Under the pieces are notes generated by a model. That model was given only the letters and a program-made list of their open reading frames with translations. It was not told the origin of the DNA and did not search any database. The translations under genes and the position numbers were made by a program. Shown here piece after piece: positions 26,261 through 34,920 of a DNA stretch of 64,000 bases (the first letter of the stretch is position 1; every line of letters starts with the position of its first letter). Source of the DNA: Viridibacterium silvisoli. Its GTDB lineage: Bacteria; Pseudomonadota; Gammaproteobacteria; Burkholderiales; Rhodocyclaceae. The stretch spans positions 806,001 through 870,000 of the forward strand of contig NZ_JAYXHS010000002.1 of the NCBI RefSeq assembly GCF_036017035.1, given 5' to 3'.

Positions 26261-27295
26261 ATGGCGATTACCAAAACTGAAAGCGGCTGGGCGCTCGACA
26301 TCAAGCCCGGTGGACGAAAAGGACAGCGGATACGAAAAACCTTCAAGACGAAATCCGAGGCAATGGCATTCGAGCGCCATGCACTCGGCAAATTGGATCA
26401 AGATAAGGAGTGGCGACCAGCATTCCGGGACAGCTCTAAACCACTATCCGAACTTGTTCAACACTGGTTCTCCTCGCACGGCCATCAGCTGCGATCCGGG
26501 AAAGGAACACAGGTTCGACTGATTGCAATGTGCAAAGCTTTGGGCGATCCCCGTGCTGGCCAACTCACGCCGACCATGTTTGCGGAATACCGTGAGGCCC
26601 GCATGCGAGCAGGCTCAAGTCAAGGGACGATGAACCGCGAGTTGAGCCTACTGAAGGCAGTGTTCGAAGAGCTAATTCGACTCAAAATCTGGAAGCAAAA
26701 AAACCCACTCGGTGAGCTGCGAAAAGCAAAAGAGCAGCAAGCCGAGCTGTCATGGCTGACGCTCGATCAGATTGATGATTTGCTAAGGGCGGCAGAAAGA
26801 AGCGAGAACACACACTTGCATCTCGCGATGCGCTTTGCACTGGCAACAGGCGCCAGATGGGGCGAAGTCGAAGGCCTTGTGATTACGCAGATCGCAAGCG
26901 GATGCGTGCAAATCGGAACTAAAAGTGGGAAAACGCGACCCGTTCCGATTTCAAGCGAACTGGAAAACGAATTGCGCGCACATCACAAATCCCACGGCAA
27001 GGGTACCAACGTTTTCGGGTACTGCCGCGCGGCCGGAAGAAAGGCGATTGAACGAGCTCGGATTGAGCTACCTGACGGACAAGCACTTCACGTACTGAGA
27101 CATACGTTCGCTAGTCATTTCTTACAGGCGGGCGGCGACATATTGACGTTGCAGCGCCTTCTGGGCCACAGCTCACTTACCGTGACGATGAGATATGCTC
27201 ACCTCTCGCCAGGGCATCTACAACAAGCAACTTCCCTCAATCCAATGTCATTGCTTGCGGCAGAGCTAGCCAAACAAAAAGAGGAAAAAAGGTGA
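26261..27295 (+). CDS. Phage tyrosine recombinase (integrase)
   Basis: 344 residues. Residues ~20-50 resemble an arm-binding domain, ~58-155 a core-binding SAM-like domain, and ~165-325 the catalytic domain with R199 (TGARWGE), K221/K224, H277-x-x-R280 (HVLRHTF), H303 (LGHSSL) and nucleophile Y312 (MRYAHL). It should recombine attP with the tRNA-His 3' end. The ATG at 26261 has GGAGAG upstream; the longer frame from 26129 lacks a site. It overlaps the next gene by GTGA. Most inoviruses use host XerCD, so carrying a tyrosine integrase is a less common strategy. Confidence 0.93.
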   Translation: MAITKTESGWALDIKPGGRKGQRIRKTFKTKSEAMAFERHALGKLDQDKEWRPAFRDSSKPLSELVQHWFSSHGHQLRSGKGTQVRLIAMCKALGDPRAGQLTPTMFAEYREARMRAGSSQGTMNRELSLLKAVFEELIRLKIWKQKNPLGELRKAKEQQAELSWLTLDQIDDLLRAAERSENTHLHLAMRFALATGARWGEVEGLVITQIASGCVQIGTKSGKTRPVPISSELENELRAHHKSHGKGTNVFGYCRAAGRKAIERARIELPDGQALHVLRHTFASHFLQAGGDILTLQRLLGHSSLTVTMRYAHLSPGHLQQATSLNPMSLLAAELAKQKEEKR

Positions 27296-28131
27296 AAACA
27301 ACATTTGTGACGCTTCTTACGTTTGGAGCACTTTTATCGGGCTGCGGCACGCTGGGCATGAAAGTCGAGATGAATCGCAACTACACTCAAAAACAAGAAT
27401 TCGATACCGACGGATTTCATGTCGTGATCGACAAGACGACGCTTCAAGGCGTGAGAAAAAGTGATCAGTTCAATGTTCTGACCTTCGACGCGTCATCGCA
27501 GGAGTACATTGATCTGATAACAACGAGCATGTCGGACGCAGGTATCTCCCGCGTCAAAAGAGTTCAGAGCTCGGATCAATGGGACAAAAACGCAACCGGC
27601 CTGTTCGTTACGTCCAGCTATGCACTCACGTTCGGTTCGCCAGACAAAGCCAAGCCGCCCTATATGAAGTCATACCAAGCATCCGGAGGTCTTTCGTATG
27701 GCGACAAGAATGAAAAAGGAACGGGGGTTGGCCTCGGCATCCTGAATGCTTTGACCGTAGTTGCCACCGCAGCAGCTGGGAATGCCGCAGCCGGTGCCCC
27801 AACCGTATCCGCTGCCACACCTCGCCTGGCAGACGGATCGCAAGCCCGAACATACGCCGACATGATCGAGACAGTTCCATGCCAGAACTTTGATGGATGC
27901 ACGGAAAAATTTGAAATTGTCGGTTGCATCATGACCGAACCATTTCAACGCTGCAGCGATCAGATCTTGATTACCGTCTCGTCGGCAAGTAGCACTTCGA
28001 CGAGTGGGCGAAAACTGATGAGCTACGGTGTGAAAGCCATGGTTAGCGAACTAGCGAACGCTGTCGTGATCAAGCCACCTAAAACCGAATCTGCCACCGG
28101 CACAAGTGGCAACAAAGTGGCAACGCCATAG
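27292..28131 (+). CDS. Hypothetical lipoprotein in the prophage
   Basis: 279 residues. A lipoprotein signal ends in LLSGC (Cys at about 18). The body has a beta-rich N-terminal part, an alanine/glycine segment (ALTVVATAAAGNAAAGAPTVSAAT) that could cross or contact a membrane, and several cysteines (PCQNFDGC, GCIMTEPFQRC). It is coupled to the integrase by a 4-bp overlap, a position typical of lysogenic conversion genes. A surface role (for example superinfection exclusion) is inference. Confidence 0.75.
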   Translation: MKTTFVTLLTFGALLSGCGTLGMKVEMNRNYTQKQEFDTDGFHVVIDKTTLQGVRKSDQFNVLTFDASSQEYIDLITTSMSDAGISRVKRVQSSDQWDKNATGLFVTSSYALTFGSPDKAKPPYMKSYQASGGLSYGDKNEKGTGVGLGILNALTVVATAAAGNAAAGAPTVSAATPRLADGSQARTYADMIETVPCQNFDGCTEKFEIVGCIMTEPFQRCSDQILITVSSASSTSTSGRKLMSYGVKAMVSELANAVVIKPPKTESATGTSGNKVATP

Positions 28132-28137
28132 TCAAAC

Positions 28138-28197
28138 ATAGTCGATCAATGTCGAACGCGAGACGGTAAGTCTTTGTATAGTCGAACAATGTCGAAC
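28138..28197 (+). repeat. Two 20-bp direct repeats beside attR (candidate integrase arm sites)
   Basis: ATAGTCGATCAATGTCGAAC (28138-28157) and ATAGTCGAACAATGTCGAAC (28178-28197) differ at one base and are spaced 40 bp apart. They lie 19 bp before attR. Arm-type sites of tyrosine integrases have this placement. Confidence 0.65.
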
Positions 28198-28215
28198 AAC
28201 GAGGCCGGGCAAAAC

Positions 28216-28264
28216 GGATTGTGATTCCAGGTGTCACCGGTTCGAACCCGGTATGTCGCCCCAA
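28216..28264 (+). repeat. attR (49-bp direct repeat)
   Basis: Identical to 15161-15209. Here it is only a 3'-half tRNA remnant, with the anticodon loop but no 5' half. Confidence 0.95.
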
Positions 28265-28289
28265 GAATTTAATTAGAATCAAGAAGATA

Positions 28290-28316
28290 GGCCAGCTCGG
28301 TGAGCTGGCCTTTTTC
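28290..28316 (+). terminator. Terminator hairpin downstream of attR
   Basis: Stem GGCCAGCTC / GAGCTGGCC with loop GGT, followed by TTTTTCTTT. It is the original or duplicated tRNA-His terminator; a sister copy lies at 15224-15251. Confidence 0.85.
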
Positions 28317-28481
28317 TTTGTGGCAACGGGTCAAAAGCGGGCGTCCCTTGCGGAGCATCTCCCCGTTTGCCCTCACCCTCGGCATCTTGCGCGCTCTACT
28401 GGTCTGGTGGGATGACCAAAGAAGGGTGTTGCCCTTTTGCTTATCCACCCCCATACAGAAGCTGCGCAGGCCATTCACCAG

Positions 28482-28547
28482 TCAGTGCAAAGCCCCCATT
28501 AGTACCGCGATCAGTACCGCGCCTAGATCCTTGGCAATCGTATTCAT
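28482..28547 (-). CDS. Candidate 21-residue hydrophobic peptide
   Basis: An ATG-started ORF encoding a single hydrophobic helix (starts MNTIAKDLGAVLIAV, ends GALH). A perfect GGAGGT Shine-Dalgarno lies 7 bp before the ATG, unusually strong for a chance ORF. The start overlaps the stop of the preceding minus-strand ORF (ATGA). It could be a membrane-active toxin-like peptide or a holin remnant; function unknown. Confidence 0.45.
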   Translation of the reverse strand: MNTIAKDLGAVLIAVLMGALH

Positions 28548-28936
28548 CGCGTCACCTCCATATGGGCGGACAGTGCAGCGTCCCGCAGCCGCCAGGGCGT
28601 CTGCCTTGCCCGGGTGATATATGCGAACTGAAAAGCTGCGGGGAGCGTTGCTGGATCCACGGCGACACGCTCGTCAGCCCTGCGCTTGCCGGTGGAGGGC
28701 GTGTTGCGCACCGGGACGATCTGAATGCAGGGGACGAAGCAGCCTGTTGGTGTGTCGCGCCGCACTTCGGTGTCCGTGCAGGCGCAGCTCGGGAGCTGCT
28801 GGCATAGCAAGGCATGTTGCGCGCGCGACGAGGGAAGAGCGAACTACGCCGCGGGATACCAGCGTGCTGCGAGCCAGAGTGTCGTCACGCACAACAATGC
28901 GGCAAGCACCCGGTTGAGAAGAAGAAGGCGATTCAT
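28544..28936 (-). pseudogene. Possible amber-interrupted small membrane/envelope gene
   Basis: From the ATG at 28936 (AAAGG upstream) the frame encodes a 30-residue membrane peptide (MNRLLLLNRVLAALLCVTTL...), meets TAG at 28844-28846, then stays open in the same frame to 28544 (about 99 codons, with Cys-rich and basic segments and GC-rich third positions). It may be one gene broken by an amber mutation, or two genes, the second starting at the TTG at 28810. No family is recognised. It lies in the gene-poor stretch next to attR. Confidence 0.4.
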
Positions 28937-29412
28937 GACAGCCTTTCGGAGTTGTGGCCAACTCAGGTTATGACAAATCGCTACTACAGCAATAAGGGTG
29001 CATGCGTGTCCAGGGACTGGCGATTTCCGGCGGAGTCGGGGGGCACGCCTCAAAGATCCTGTCCAAGATCTGGAGTTCGGAGCACGTTCGCAACTGAGCC
29101 AGTTCCTCATGGCCGGGCGGGGTGGCACCCAACCCTGAGTTTGTTGTAATCCAGCCGTCACGCGCCAGTCACATGCCGACGTTAGCCTCGTGGCTCTGAC
29201 CGGATCGCGGGGGCGAACGGTAAAGAAGCGTCAGCTTCTACGAGGGTCCGAAAGGACTATTCGGGTCTTTCTCCTGCGGTTAGATCGGTCACATTTTCTG
29301 GTCATGCTCTTCACACGAGAGTGATCAAGAAAATCTGTTTCCGGCGTTGCAGCTCTCACTGGCAGCGTTGGGCGCAAGACCAAAAATCAACTAACCGACT
29401 GGAGAGTCTCCG
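28937..29412. other. Gene-poor region between the prophage flank and the first PEP-CTERM gene
   Basis: No credible gene on either strand. A GC-rich first half is followed by an AT-richer stretch before the next start. AACTAACCGACTGGAGAGTCTCC just upstream of 29413 includes the ribosome site GGAGAG. No clear sigma54 element or terminator was seen. Confidence 0.4.
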
Positions 29413-30003
29413 ATGAAGTTTCTTCCCATTGCCGCCTTGGCGTTATTCGCCGCTTCACCTGCATTCGCGGGTACCTCCTTCCTTATCGATTTCGAAAAGA
29501 ACTGGGACTACGGTACGGCCGTCGACAATACTTACTCAGCACTGGGTGTCGAGTTTGTTAACGTGCTGGGTCTGTCGAATGATGCCGACTTTACGTATTT
29601 CACGAATGCCCCGTCGCCGCTGGGCACAGCATCTGCCGCGACCTTTGACGCACCCGGCTACTCGAACGCCTACCTGAACGTCGCAGGTGGTGTGGATGGC
29701 GCGCTGTCCTTCTACTACTCCAGCCCGGACGCCGTGGTTGGCGCGATCAAGGCCTACTCGGGTCTGAACGGTACCGGCACGCTGCTGGGCACGATCGACC
29801 TGACCGCCAACACCAACGACTACAGCAACTGGACCGCAGCGACCTTCGCGTTCGCCGGGACCGCGCAATCGTTCGATCTGACGGGCTCGGCCAACCTGGT
29901 GGGCTTTGACAACATCGCCGCCGTGCCGGAAGCCAGCACGTACGCAATGCTTCTCGCAGGTCTGGGCCTGATGGGTCTGGTCGCGCGCCGCAGCCGTCGC
30001 TGA
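29413..30003 (+). CDS. PEP-CTERM sorting-domain protein
   Basis: 196 residues. A signal peptide ends AFA/G, and a beta-rich secreted domain follows (FLIDFEKNWDYGTAVDNTYSALGVEFVN, then a Ca-binding-like NDADF segment). The C terminus has the PEP-CTERM signal VPEASTYAMLLAGLGLMGLVARRSRR (here VPEAS instead of VPEP). Such proteins are processed by exosortase and exposed in the matrix or cell surface. The exosortase gene is not in this window. The next gene, 50 bp downstream, may be cotranscribed. Confidence 0.88.
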   Translation: MKFLPIAALALFAASPAFAGTSFLIDFEKNWDYGTAVDNTYSALGVEFVNVLGLSNDADFTYFTNAPSPLGTASAATFDAPGYSNAYLNVAGGVDGALSFYYSSPDAVVGAIKAYSGLNGTGTLLGTIDLTANTNDYSNWTAATFAFAGTAQSFDLTGSANLVGFDNIAAVPEASTYAMLLAGLGLMGLVARRSRR

Positions 30004-30054
30004 TCGTCGCAGCTAGTTGCCAACCCGATACTGAACTGCACAGGAGTTATCCAA

Positions 30055-32319
30055 ATGGAATTCAAGAAGAGAGAGATCTCGCTGGCCGTGGCTGCTGCCA
30101 TGGGCGCGCTCACGCTGGCTGCCGTCATCGCTTCGCCAATGGCTACCGCTGCCAAGGCTGCGGGCAAGTACGTTGCTGGTGATATTCACAATCACACGAC
30201 CTGCTCGGATGGCGCGATCTCCATGCAGAAGCTGATCAAGAAGTCGACCGACAAGACGGAAACGCCTTGGGGTCTGGACTGGTTCGTGCAAGCTGGTCAC
30301 GGCGGCAACGGCAACCGTAACTGCTCGCTGGTTGAAGACGCAACGCTGGAAACACCGGCCTATCCGTACGTCGTAGGCAAGGGCCCAACGACAACCTGGG
30401 CCAACAGCATCGGTGCCGACAAACTCAAGGGCGACGGCGGTGGTGTGGGTGGTAGCGGCAATATGTGGCGCTGGCAGTCGATCCAGGAAGTTCAGTACCA
30501 GGTCGTCGAGCACCTGAACAGCCTGAAGGATCTGCCAATTTTCCTCGGTCTGGAGTCGGTCGTTGCAGGTCACGAACACACCTCCATGTCGGTCATCGCC
30601 GGTCAGGTGCCCGCAGCAGGCGACGCAGCAACGCCGCTGAATGTGCCGGGCTACACGCCACTGGGGGGTTACGTTGCCTCCGGCAATGCCACGGCACTGG
30701 CGCAATGGTCGTACTGTTTTGATCGTGGCGATACGGACACCAGCCGCGGCAACATCAAGGGTTCATCCGTTGGCAACAACTGGAACTGCGCCGTACCCGG
30801 CAGCCTGAACGAAGGCGATGTGAGCTGGAACTCAACTGCGCAGAAACTGATCCCCGCTGGTGGTACAGGCACCGGCAACAAGGGTCACAACAAGACCGTT
30901 GAAGCCATGAAGTGGATGAAGGCCTACCACGCGAACGGCAGCTACTACATTCCTACTCACCTGGAGCGTGCCGGCCCGTTCAACGCTGATGGCAATAACG
31001 GTTTCAACATCGAACACCTGCGCAACTTCAATAACGCCGCACCAACCGTCGCATTCGGTTTCGAAACACAGCCAGGTCACGGCGCTTCTGCCAACCGTGG
31101 TGAGTATCAGCCGAATCGCAACAACTTCGGCGGTACTGCAGGTCTGGTCGACTCGGTCGGTGGTACGACCTACGGCGGTACCGGTGTGTATGGTTCGGTG
31201 GTGGGTGGCGTGTGGGATGCCATGCTCGGCGAAGGTCGCAACTACTGGTTCCTCGCAAGCTCCGACTGGCACAACCGCGGCAGCTTCGGTCCGGATGATC
31301 GCCGCTCGACGCAAGACTTCTACCCAGGCGAATATCAGCGTAACTACACGATGGTTCGCAGCAGCACGGGCGCCAAGCTCACGCCGCAGCAAATCGTTGA
31401 TGGCATGCGTACCGGCAACAACTTCGTCTCCAGTGGTCAGCTGATCGATCGCCTGGCATTCGTCGCCTGCGCTTCGTATCCAGGCCCAGGCGCACGTTCC
31501 AACGCGACCGTGGAAGCCTTGGCTCTGGCCGCAGCAACGAACAACGCCGATATCGATGCAGCCAACTGCGCCACCATGGGTGAAAAACTCGTCGTGCGTC
31601 CTGGTGCAGAAATCGTCGTGACCATCGTTGCACGTGATCCGGAAGGCGCAAACTTCTCGCCTTACACCTTCCCGAATCCATCGTTGAAGCAAATCGGTCT
31701 GGACCAGCCGCTGAACAAGCCGGTCCTCGATCACATCGACGTGATTCGCGGTCTGGTGACGGGTTACAAGACACCGGGCGCGGCTGACTACTCGGGTGAA
31801 TGGCCACGCAACACCAACTGGCTGCGCACCGATGGCACGACTGCCGACCTGTCCGTCGTTCCTGCTGGTGCCAAGAACACCTCGGCGTCCATCATCAAGA
31901 CGTTCAGCGGTGCAGCTGCCAACTGGACACCGGTGGCAACTGCCGACGGCACCTTCCTGAAGATGACCTACCGCATCCCGGCCGTGTCTGCTTCGCAATA
32001 CGTCCGTCTGCGCGGTACCAATCTGCCAGCAGCCGTGCCTTATGAGACAGATGCCAATGGCAACCCGCTGGCTGACTTGTACACCAACGCGGGTGACACG
32101 ACCAAGCTGCGTATCCCTTGCACGACGGTAGGTACGGTTCTCACGGGTGATGCCATCAACGGTTGCCCGGCTCACCTGGCAACGGCGGGTGTGGGTAGCC
32201 CGATCGCTGGTCAGAAGGCTGTGTCGTACGACGTAGCTGCATGGTCCGACCTGTGGTTCTACAGCAACCCGATCTACATCCAGGTGAACGGATCGACTCA
32301 GGTCGCTGGCGTCCAGTAA
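30055..32319 (+). CDS. Secreted PHP-type metal-dependent phosphoesterase-like protein
   Basis: 754 residues with an N-terminal signal/anchor (about 10-32). The domain starts with GDIHNHTTCSDG (the first PHP motif, H45 and H47), continues with a long insert, and has further histidine/aspartate sites FETQPGHGAS and ASSDWHNRGSFG. This marks a PHP-superfamily hydrolase; similar large secreted forms are annotated DUF3604 or PHP-domain proteins. The substrate is unknown, perhaps a phosphoester or polymer outside the cell. A strong terminator follows. It lies downstream of a PEP-CTERM gene but has no PEP tag itself. Confidence 0.75.
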   Translation: MEFKKREISLAVAAAMGALTLAAVIASPMATAAKAAGKYVAGDIHNHTTCSDGAISMQKLIKKSTDKTETPWGLDWFVQAGHGGNGNRNCSLVEDATLETPAYPYVVGKGPTTTWANSIGADKLKGDGGGVGGSGNMWRWQSIQEVQYQVVEHLNSLKDLPIFLGLESVVAGHEHTSMSVIAGQVPAAGDAATPLNVPGYTPLGGYVASGNATALAQWSYCFDRGDTDTSRGNIKGSSVGNNWNCAVPGSLNEGDVSWNSTAQKLIPAGGTGTGNKGHNKTVEAMKWMKAYHANGSYYIPTHLERAGPFNADGNNGFNIEHLRNFNNAAPTVAFGFETQPGHGASANRGEYQPNRNNFGGTAGLVDSVGGTTYGGTGVYGSVVGGVWDAMLGEGRNYWFLASSDWHNRGSFGPDDRRSTQDFYPGEYQRNYTMVRSSTGAKLTPQQIVDGMRTGNNFVSSGQLIDRLAFVACASYPGPGARSNATVEALALAAATNNADIDAANCATMGEKLVVRPGAEIVVTIVARDPEGANFSPYTFPNPSLKQIGLDQPLNKPVLDHIDVIRGLVTGYKTPGAADYSGEWPRNTNWLRTDGTTADLSVVPAGAKNTSASIIKTFSGAAANWTPVATADGTFLKMTYRIPAVSASQYVRLRGTNLPAAVPYETDANGNPLADLYTNAGDTTKLRIPCTTVGTVLTGDAINGCPAHLATAGVGSPIAGQKAVSYDVAAWSDLWFYSNPIYIQVNGSTQVAGVQ

Positions 32320-32345
32320 TAAAACTGCGGTTCTCCGCAATCAAG

Positions 32346-32373
32346 GCGCCGCGCGATTTCGCGCGGCGCTTTT
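32346..32373 (+). terminator. Rho-independent terminator after the PHP gene
   Basis: 10-bp GC-rich stem GCGCCGCGCG / CGCGCGGCGC with loop ATTT, followed by TTTTC, 27 bp after the stop codon. Confidence 0.9.
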
Positions 32374-32410
32374 CTTGTTTTGTGTCTATCGCTGTCTTGT
32401 CGAATAAATC

Positions 32411-33307
32411 ATGCCTCTTTCAGTGACCACTCCCGCTGTTCCCCAAACATCCACGGCACTCTCCCCCACAAAACGCTTCAACTTTCCCGGCTGGATGCGC
32501 GAACCGCTGTTCCATTTCGTCGTGCTCGGTTTCCTGTTGTTCGCAGTCGATCAGTTCATCGTCGGCCGCGCCGATGATCCGCGCACCATCATCGTCAGCG
32601 CTGACATCGACAATGAAGCGAAGCAGATCTTCAAGGCGGCGCGCGGGCATGAGCCCAATCCTGACGAGCTCGAAAGCCTGCGCCGTGTCTGGCTCGACAA
32701 TGAAGTGCTCTATCGCGAAGGCCTCGCGCAGCAAGTGGACAAGGGCGACTCCGCCATCCGCGAGCGCGTGATCTTCAAACAGCTCAGTGTCATCGATGCC
32801 AACGTCAAGTTGCCGAACGTGAGCGACAAGATCCTGCGTGACTGGTTTGAGGCGAACCGCGTCAAGTACGACGTGCCCGTCCGCTACGACTTCCAGGAAG
32901 CGGTGCTCTCCGGTGATACCTCCGAAGCCGCCGTACGCGCCTTCGTCGCTGCCCTGAACGCCGGTACGCCCGGTGACGCCAAGGCCGGTCTGCGCATCTT
33001 CAAGGGGCGACCCCATTCCAACCTCGTGCAGAGCTACGGCGCTGATTTCACCAAGGCGCTCGAAGCCTCGCCAATCGGTGAGTGGCGCGTGCTCAAAGCC
33101 TCGGATGGCTGGCATGCGATGCAACTGGTTTCCATTGCAGCGGCGCAGCCTGCTGACTACGCCGCCCTGCGTGGCGCGGTGATGCAGGACTGGCGCGATG
33201 CCATGGCAGCCGAGCAGCGTAGTGCTGCCGTGCGTGCGCTGGCGAAGAAGTACAAGGTGAAGTACGAAGAGTCACGCGCTGTCAAAGCCGAGAGCGCCGA
33301 GCAATGA
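32411..33307 (+). CDS. Membrane-anchored PpiC-type peptidyl-prolyl isomerase
   Basis: 298 residues. One N-terminal membrane helix (about 33-52, FHFVVLGFLLFAVDQFIVG) is followed by a periplasmic SurA/PpiC-like chaperone region (EAKQIFKAARGHEPNPDELESLRRVWLDNEVLYREG) and a parvulin-like domain that seems degenerate. Proteins of this type are often encoded upstream of HupE/UreJ nickel transporters. It overlaps the next gene by ATGA and heads a four-gene operon. Confidence 0.82.
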   Translation: MPLSVTTPAVPQTSTALSPTKRFNFPGWMREPLFHFVVLGFLLFAVDQFIVGRADDPRTIIVSADIDNEAKQIFKAARGHEPNPDELESLRRVWLDNEVLYREGLAQQVDKGDSAIRERVIFKQLSVIDANVKLPNVSDKILRDWFEANRVKYDVPVRYDFQEAVLSGDTSEAAVRAFVAALNAGTPGDAKAGLRIFKGRPHSNLVQSYGADFTKALEASPIGEWRVLKASDGWHAMQLVSIAAAQPADYAALRGAVMQDWRDAMAAEQRSAAVRALAKKYKVKYEESRAVKAESAEQ

Positions 33308-34269
33308 TGCGCATCTTACGAATCTGGTTGCTGGCAGGCATTGCGCTGCTGGCCACGCTCCTGCCTGCCATGGTCGCTGCGCACGAAATGAGCATGGCCG
33401 AGATGGAAGTGCGCGAAACCGCGCCCGGCGAATTTCTGTGGATGTGGTCTGCCACCAATGACAAACGTCCCGGTGCCGAAGGGCTGAATCCTCTGTGGCC
33501 GGAGAGCTGCATTGCCGAGGGCAGCGCGCTGCGTTGTGGCGCGGGCGGTCTCAAAGGCATGCTGACCATAGAGGGTGTCGGCAAGCAATACTCGGCAGCG
33601 CTCGTGAAGATCTTCTGGCTCGACGGCCAGTCGCGCGTCTACACGCTTACCGGCGGCCATCCGAAGGTGCAGTTGTACGGCTCGGCGAACGATACGCGTG
33701 GCTCGGGCGAGATCGCCGCGGCTTACACCATGCTCGGCATCGAACACATCCTGACCGGGCTCGATCACATACTCTTTGTCATCGCGCTGTTATGCATGGT
33801 GGGTTTCAACCGTCGTCTGGTGGGCACCATCACGGCCTTCACTGCGGCGCACACCGTTACGCTGGCGGCCAGTGCCTTGGGCTGGTTGACGCTGCGCCCC
33901 GCGCCGGTTGAAGCCGCCATCGCCCTGTCCATCGTGCTTGTCGCCGGTGAGGCCCTGCACAACCGCAATACGCTGTCGCGCCGCATGCCTGCCATCGTCG
34001 CCTTCGTCTTCGGCCTGGTTCACGGCCTAGGCTTCGCCGGTGCGCTCAAGGACATCGGCTTGCCGCAGAGCAATGTGCCGCTGGCGCTGCTGACCTTCAA
34101 TGTCGGGGTCGAAATATCCCAGTTGATGGTCGTTGCACTGGCCTATTGCCTCGTGCGCTGGTTGTCGCGCTATACGTGGTTCGAGCGTGCGCGCAAGCCG
34201 CTGCTCTATCTCATCGGCATTACGGCGAGCTACTGGTCCTTCCTGCGTGTCGCGACCATCGTGATGTAA
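33304..34269 (+). CDS. HupE/UreJ family protein, large form with N-terminal periplasmic domain
   Basis: 321 residues. A signal peptide, a periplasmic domain (about 25-135) and a C-terminal membrane domain (about 145-320) with GIEHILTGLDHILFVIALL, which carries the metal-binding H-x(6)-DH pattern, place it in the HupE/UreJ_2 branch. HupE/UreJ proteins are nickel (or cobalt) transporters. Coupled to the PpiC-like gene and followed by two further HupE homologues, it appears to be part of a metal-import set. Confidence 0.85.
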   Translation: MMRILRIWLLAGIALLATLLPAMVAAHEMSMAEMEVRETAPGEFLWMWSATNDKRPGAEGLNPLWPESCIAEGSALRCGAGGLKGMLTIEGVGKQYSAALVKIFWLDGQSRVYTLTGGHPKVQLYGSANDTRGSGEIAAAYTMLGIEHILTGLDHILFVIALLCMVGFNRRLVGTITAFTAAHTVTLAASALGWLTLRPAPVEAAIALSIVLVAGEALHNRNTLSRRMPAIVAFVFGLVHGLGFAGALKDIGLPQSNVPLALLTFNVGVEISQLMVVALAYCLVRWLSRYTWFERARKPLLYLIGITASYWSFLRVATIVM

Positions 34270-34320
34270 CGACTACTCAAATCCATCTGAAATTCACTCC
34301 GGCAACGAGCAAGAGAAAAC

Positions 34321-34920
34321 ATGAAAGCATCGATATACAGGATCGTCAGCAGGCTTCTCGTCATCGGCCTGTTCCTCGGCAGCAGCGTCGCCACGGCACA
34401 CGTCGGAGACGGCGAGGGCGGTGGTTTTGCGGCGGGCTTCCTGCACCCCATCCTCGGCTGGGATCACGTCGTCGCCATGGTCGCGGTCGGCCTGTGGGGG
34501 GCCTTTCTCGGCATGCCTGCGATCTGGGTGCTGCCCATCGTGTTCCCGCTGGTCATGGCATTCGGTGGCGCACTGGGCGTCATCGGCGTGCCGCTGCCTG
34601 CGGTCGAAACCGGCATTGCCGCATCGGCCATTGTGCTGGGCTGCATGGTGGCACTCGCTGCGCGGCCACCGATCTGGGTGGCTGCCGTGATCGTCGGTGT
34701 CTTCGCCATATTTCATGGACATGCACACGGTACAGAGTTGCCGACCTCGGCGAATCCGCTGGCCTTCAGCCTTGGCTTCGTCATCTCGACGGGCCTGCTG
34801 CACGTCGTCGGTATCGCCTTCGGTCTGCTGGTGCGCTGGCCGCAAGGCAAGGTGCTGGTGCGCGTCTGCGGTGGAGCGATTGCGGCCGTTGGCGTGGGCT
34901 TCCTGACGGGGGCTTTGTGA
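34321..34920 (+). CDS. HupE/UreJ family nickel/cobalt transporter
   Basis: 199 residues. Signal peptide/first helix, then GGGFAAGFLHPILGWDHVVAMVAVGLWGAF with the HupE signature HP-x(4)-DH, and six membrane helices. The length matches classic HupE. It is overlapped by the next gene (GTGA). A likely Ni2+ permease, possibly feeding hydrogenase, urease or another Ni enzyme outside the window. Confidence 0.9.
   Translation: MKASIYRIVSRLLVIGLFLGSSVATAHVGDGEGGGFAAGFLHPILGWDHVVAMVAVGLWGAFLGMPAIWVLPIVFPLVMAFGGALGVIGVPLPAVETGIAASAIVLGCMVALAARPPIWVAAVIVGVFAIFHGHAHGTELPTSANPLAFSLGFVISTGLLHVVGIAFGLLVRWPQGKVLVRVCGGAIAAVGVGFLTGAL

Larger units (their letters stand above)
15161..28264. mobile_element. Filamentous phage (Inoviridae) prophage with tyrosine integrase, in tRNA-His
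   Basis: About 13.1 kb bounded by a 49-bp perfect direct repeat, one copy of which is the 3' half of tRNA-His. The content is diagnostic of an inovirus: Rep_trans-type replication initiator, ssDNA-binding-size protein, tiny membrane proteins, a 70-residue coat precursor, a large glycine/serine-rich adsorption protein, a small pVI-like protein, Zot/pI ATPase and an own secretin, all on the minus strand in the canonical order. A tyrosine integrase and a lipoprotein lie on the plus strand next to attR. A structured noncoding region and five single-gene blocks with repeated palindromes occupy the left third. No structural gene appears broken, so the phage may be active (inference). Confidence 0.93.

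Noticed and set aside
28544..28815. Rz/Rz1-like spanin pair in overlapping frames
   Set aside because: Only one frame has coding-like third positions and no clear lipobox or transmembrane pair is present; kept only as an unassigned or broken gene.
30832..32340. 502-codon minus-strand frame
   Set aside because: Antisense to the PHP-type gene; low-complexity basic translation without signal or motif.
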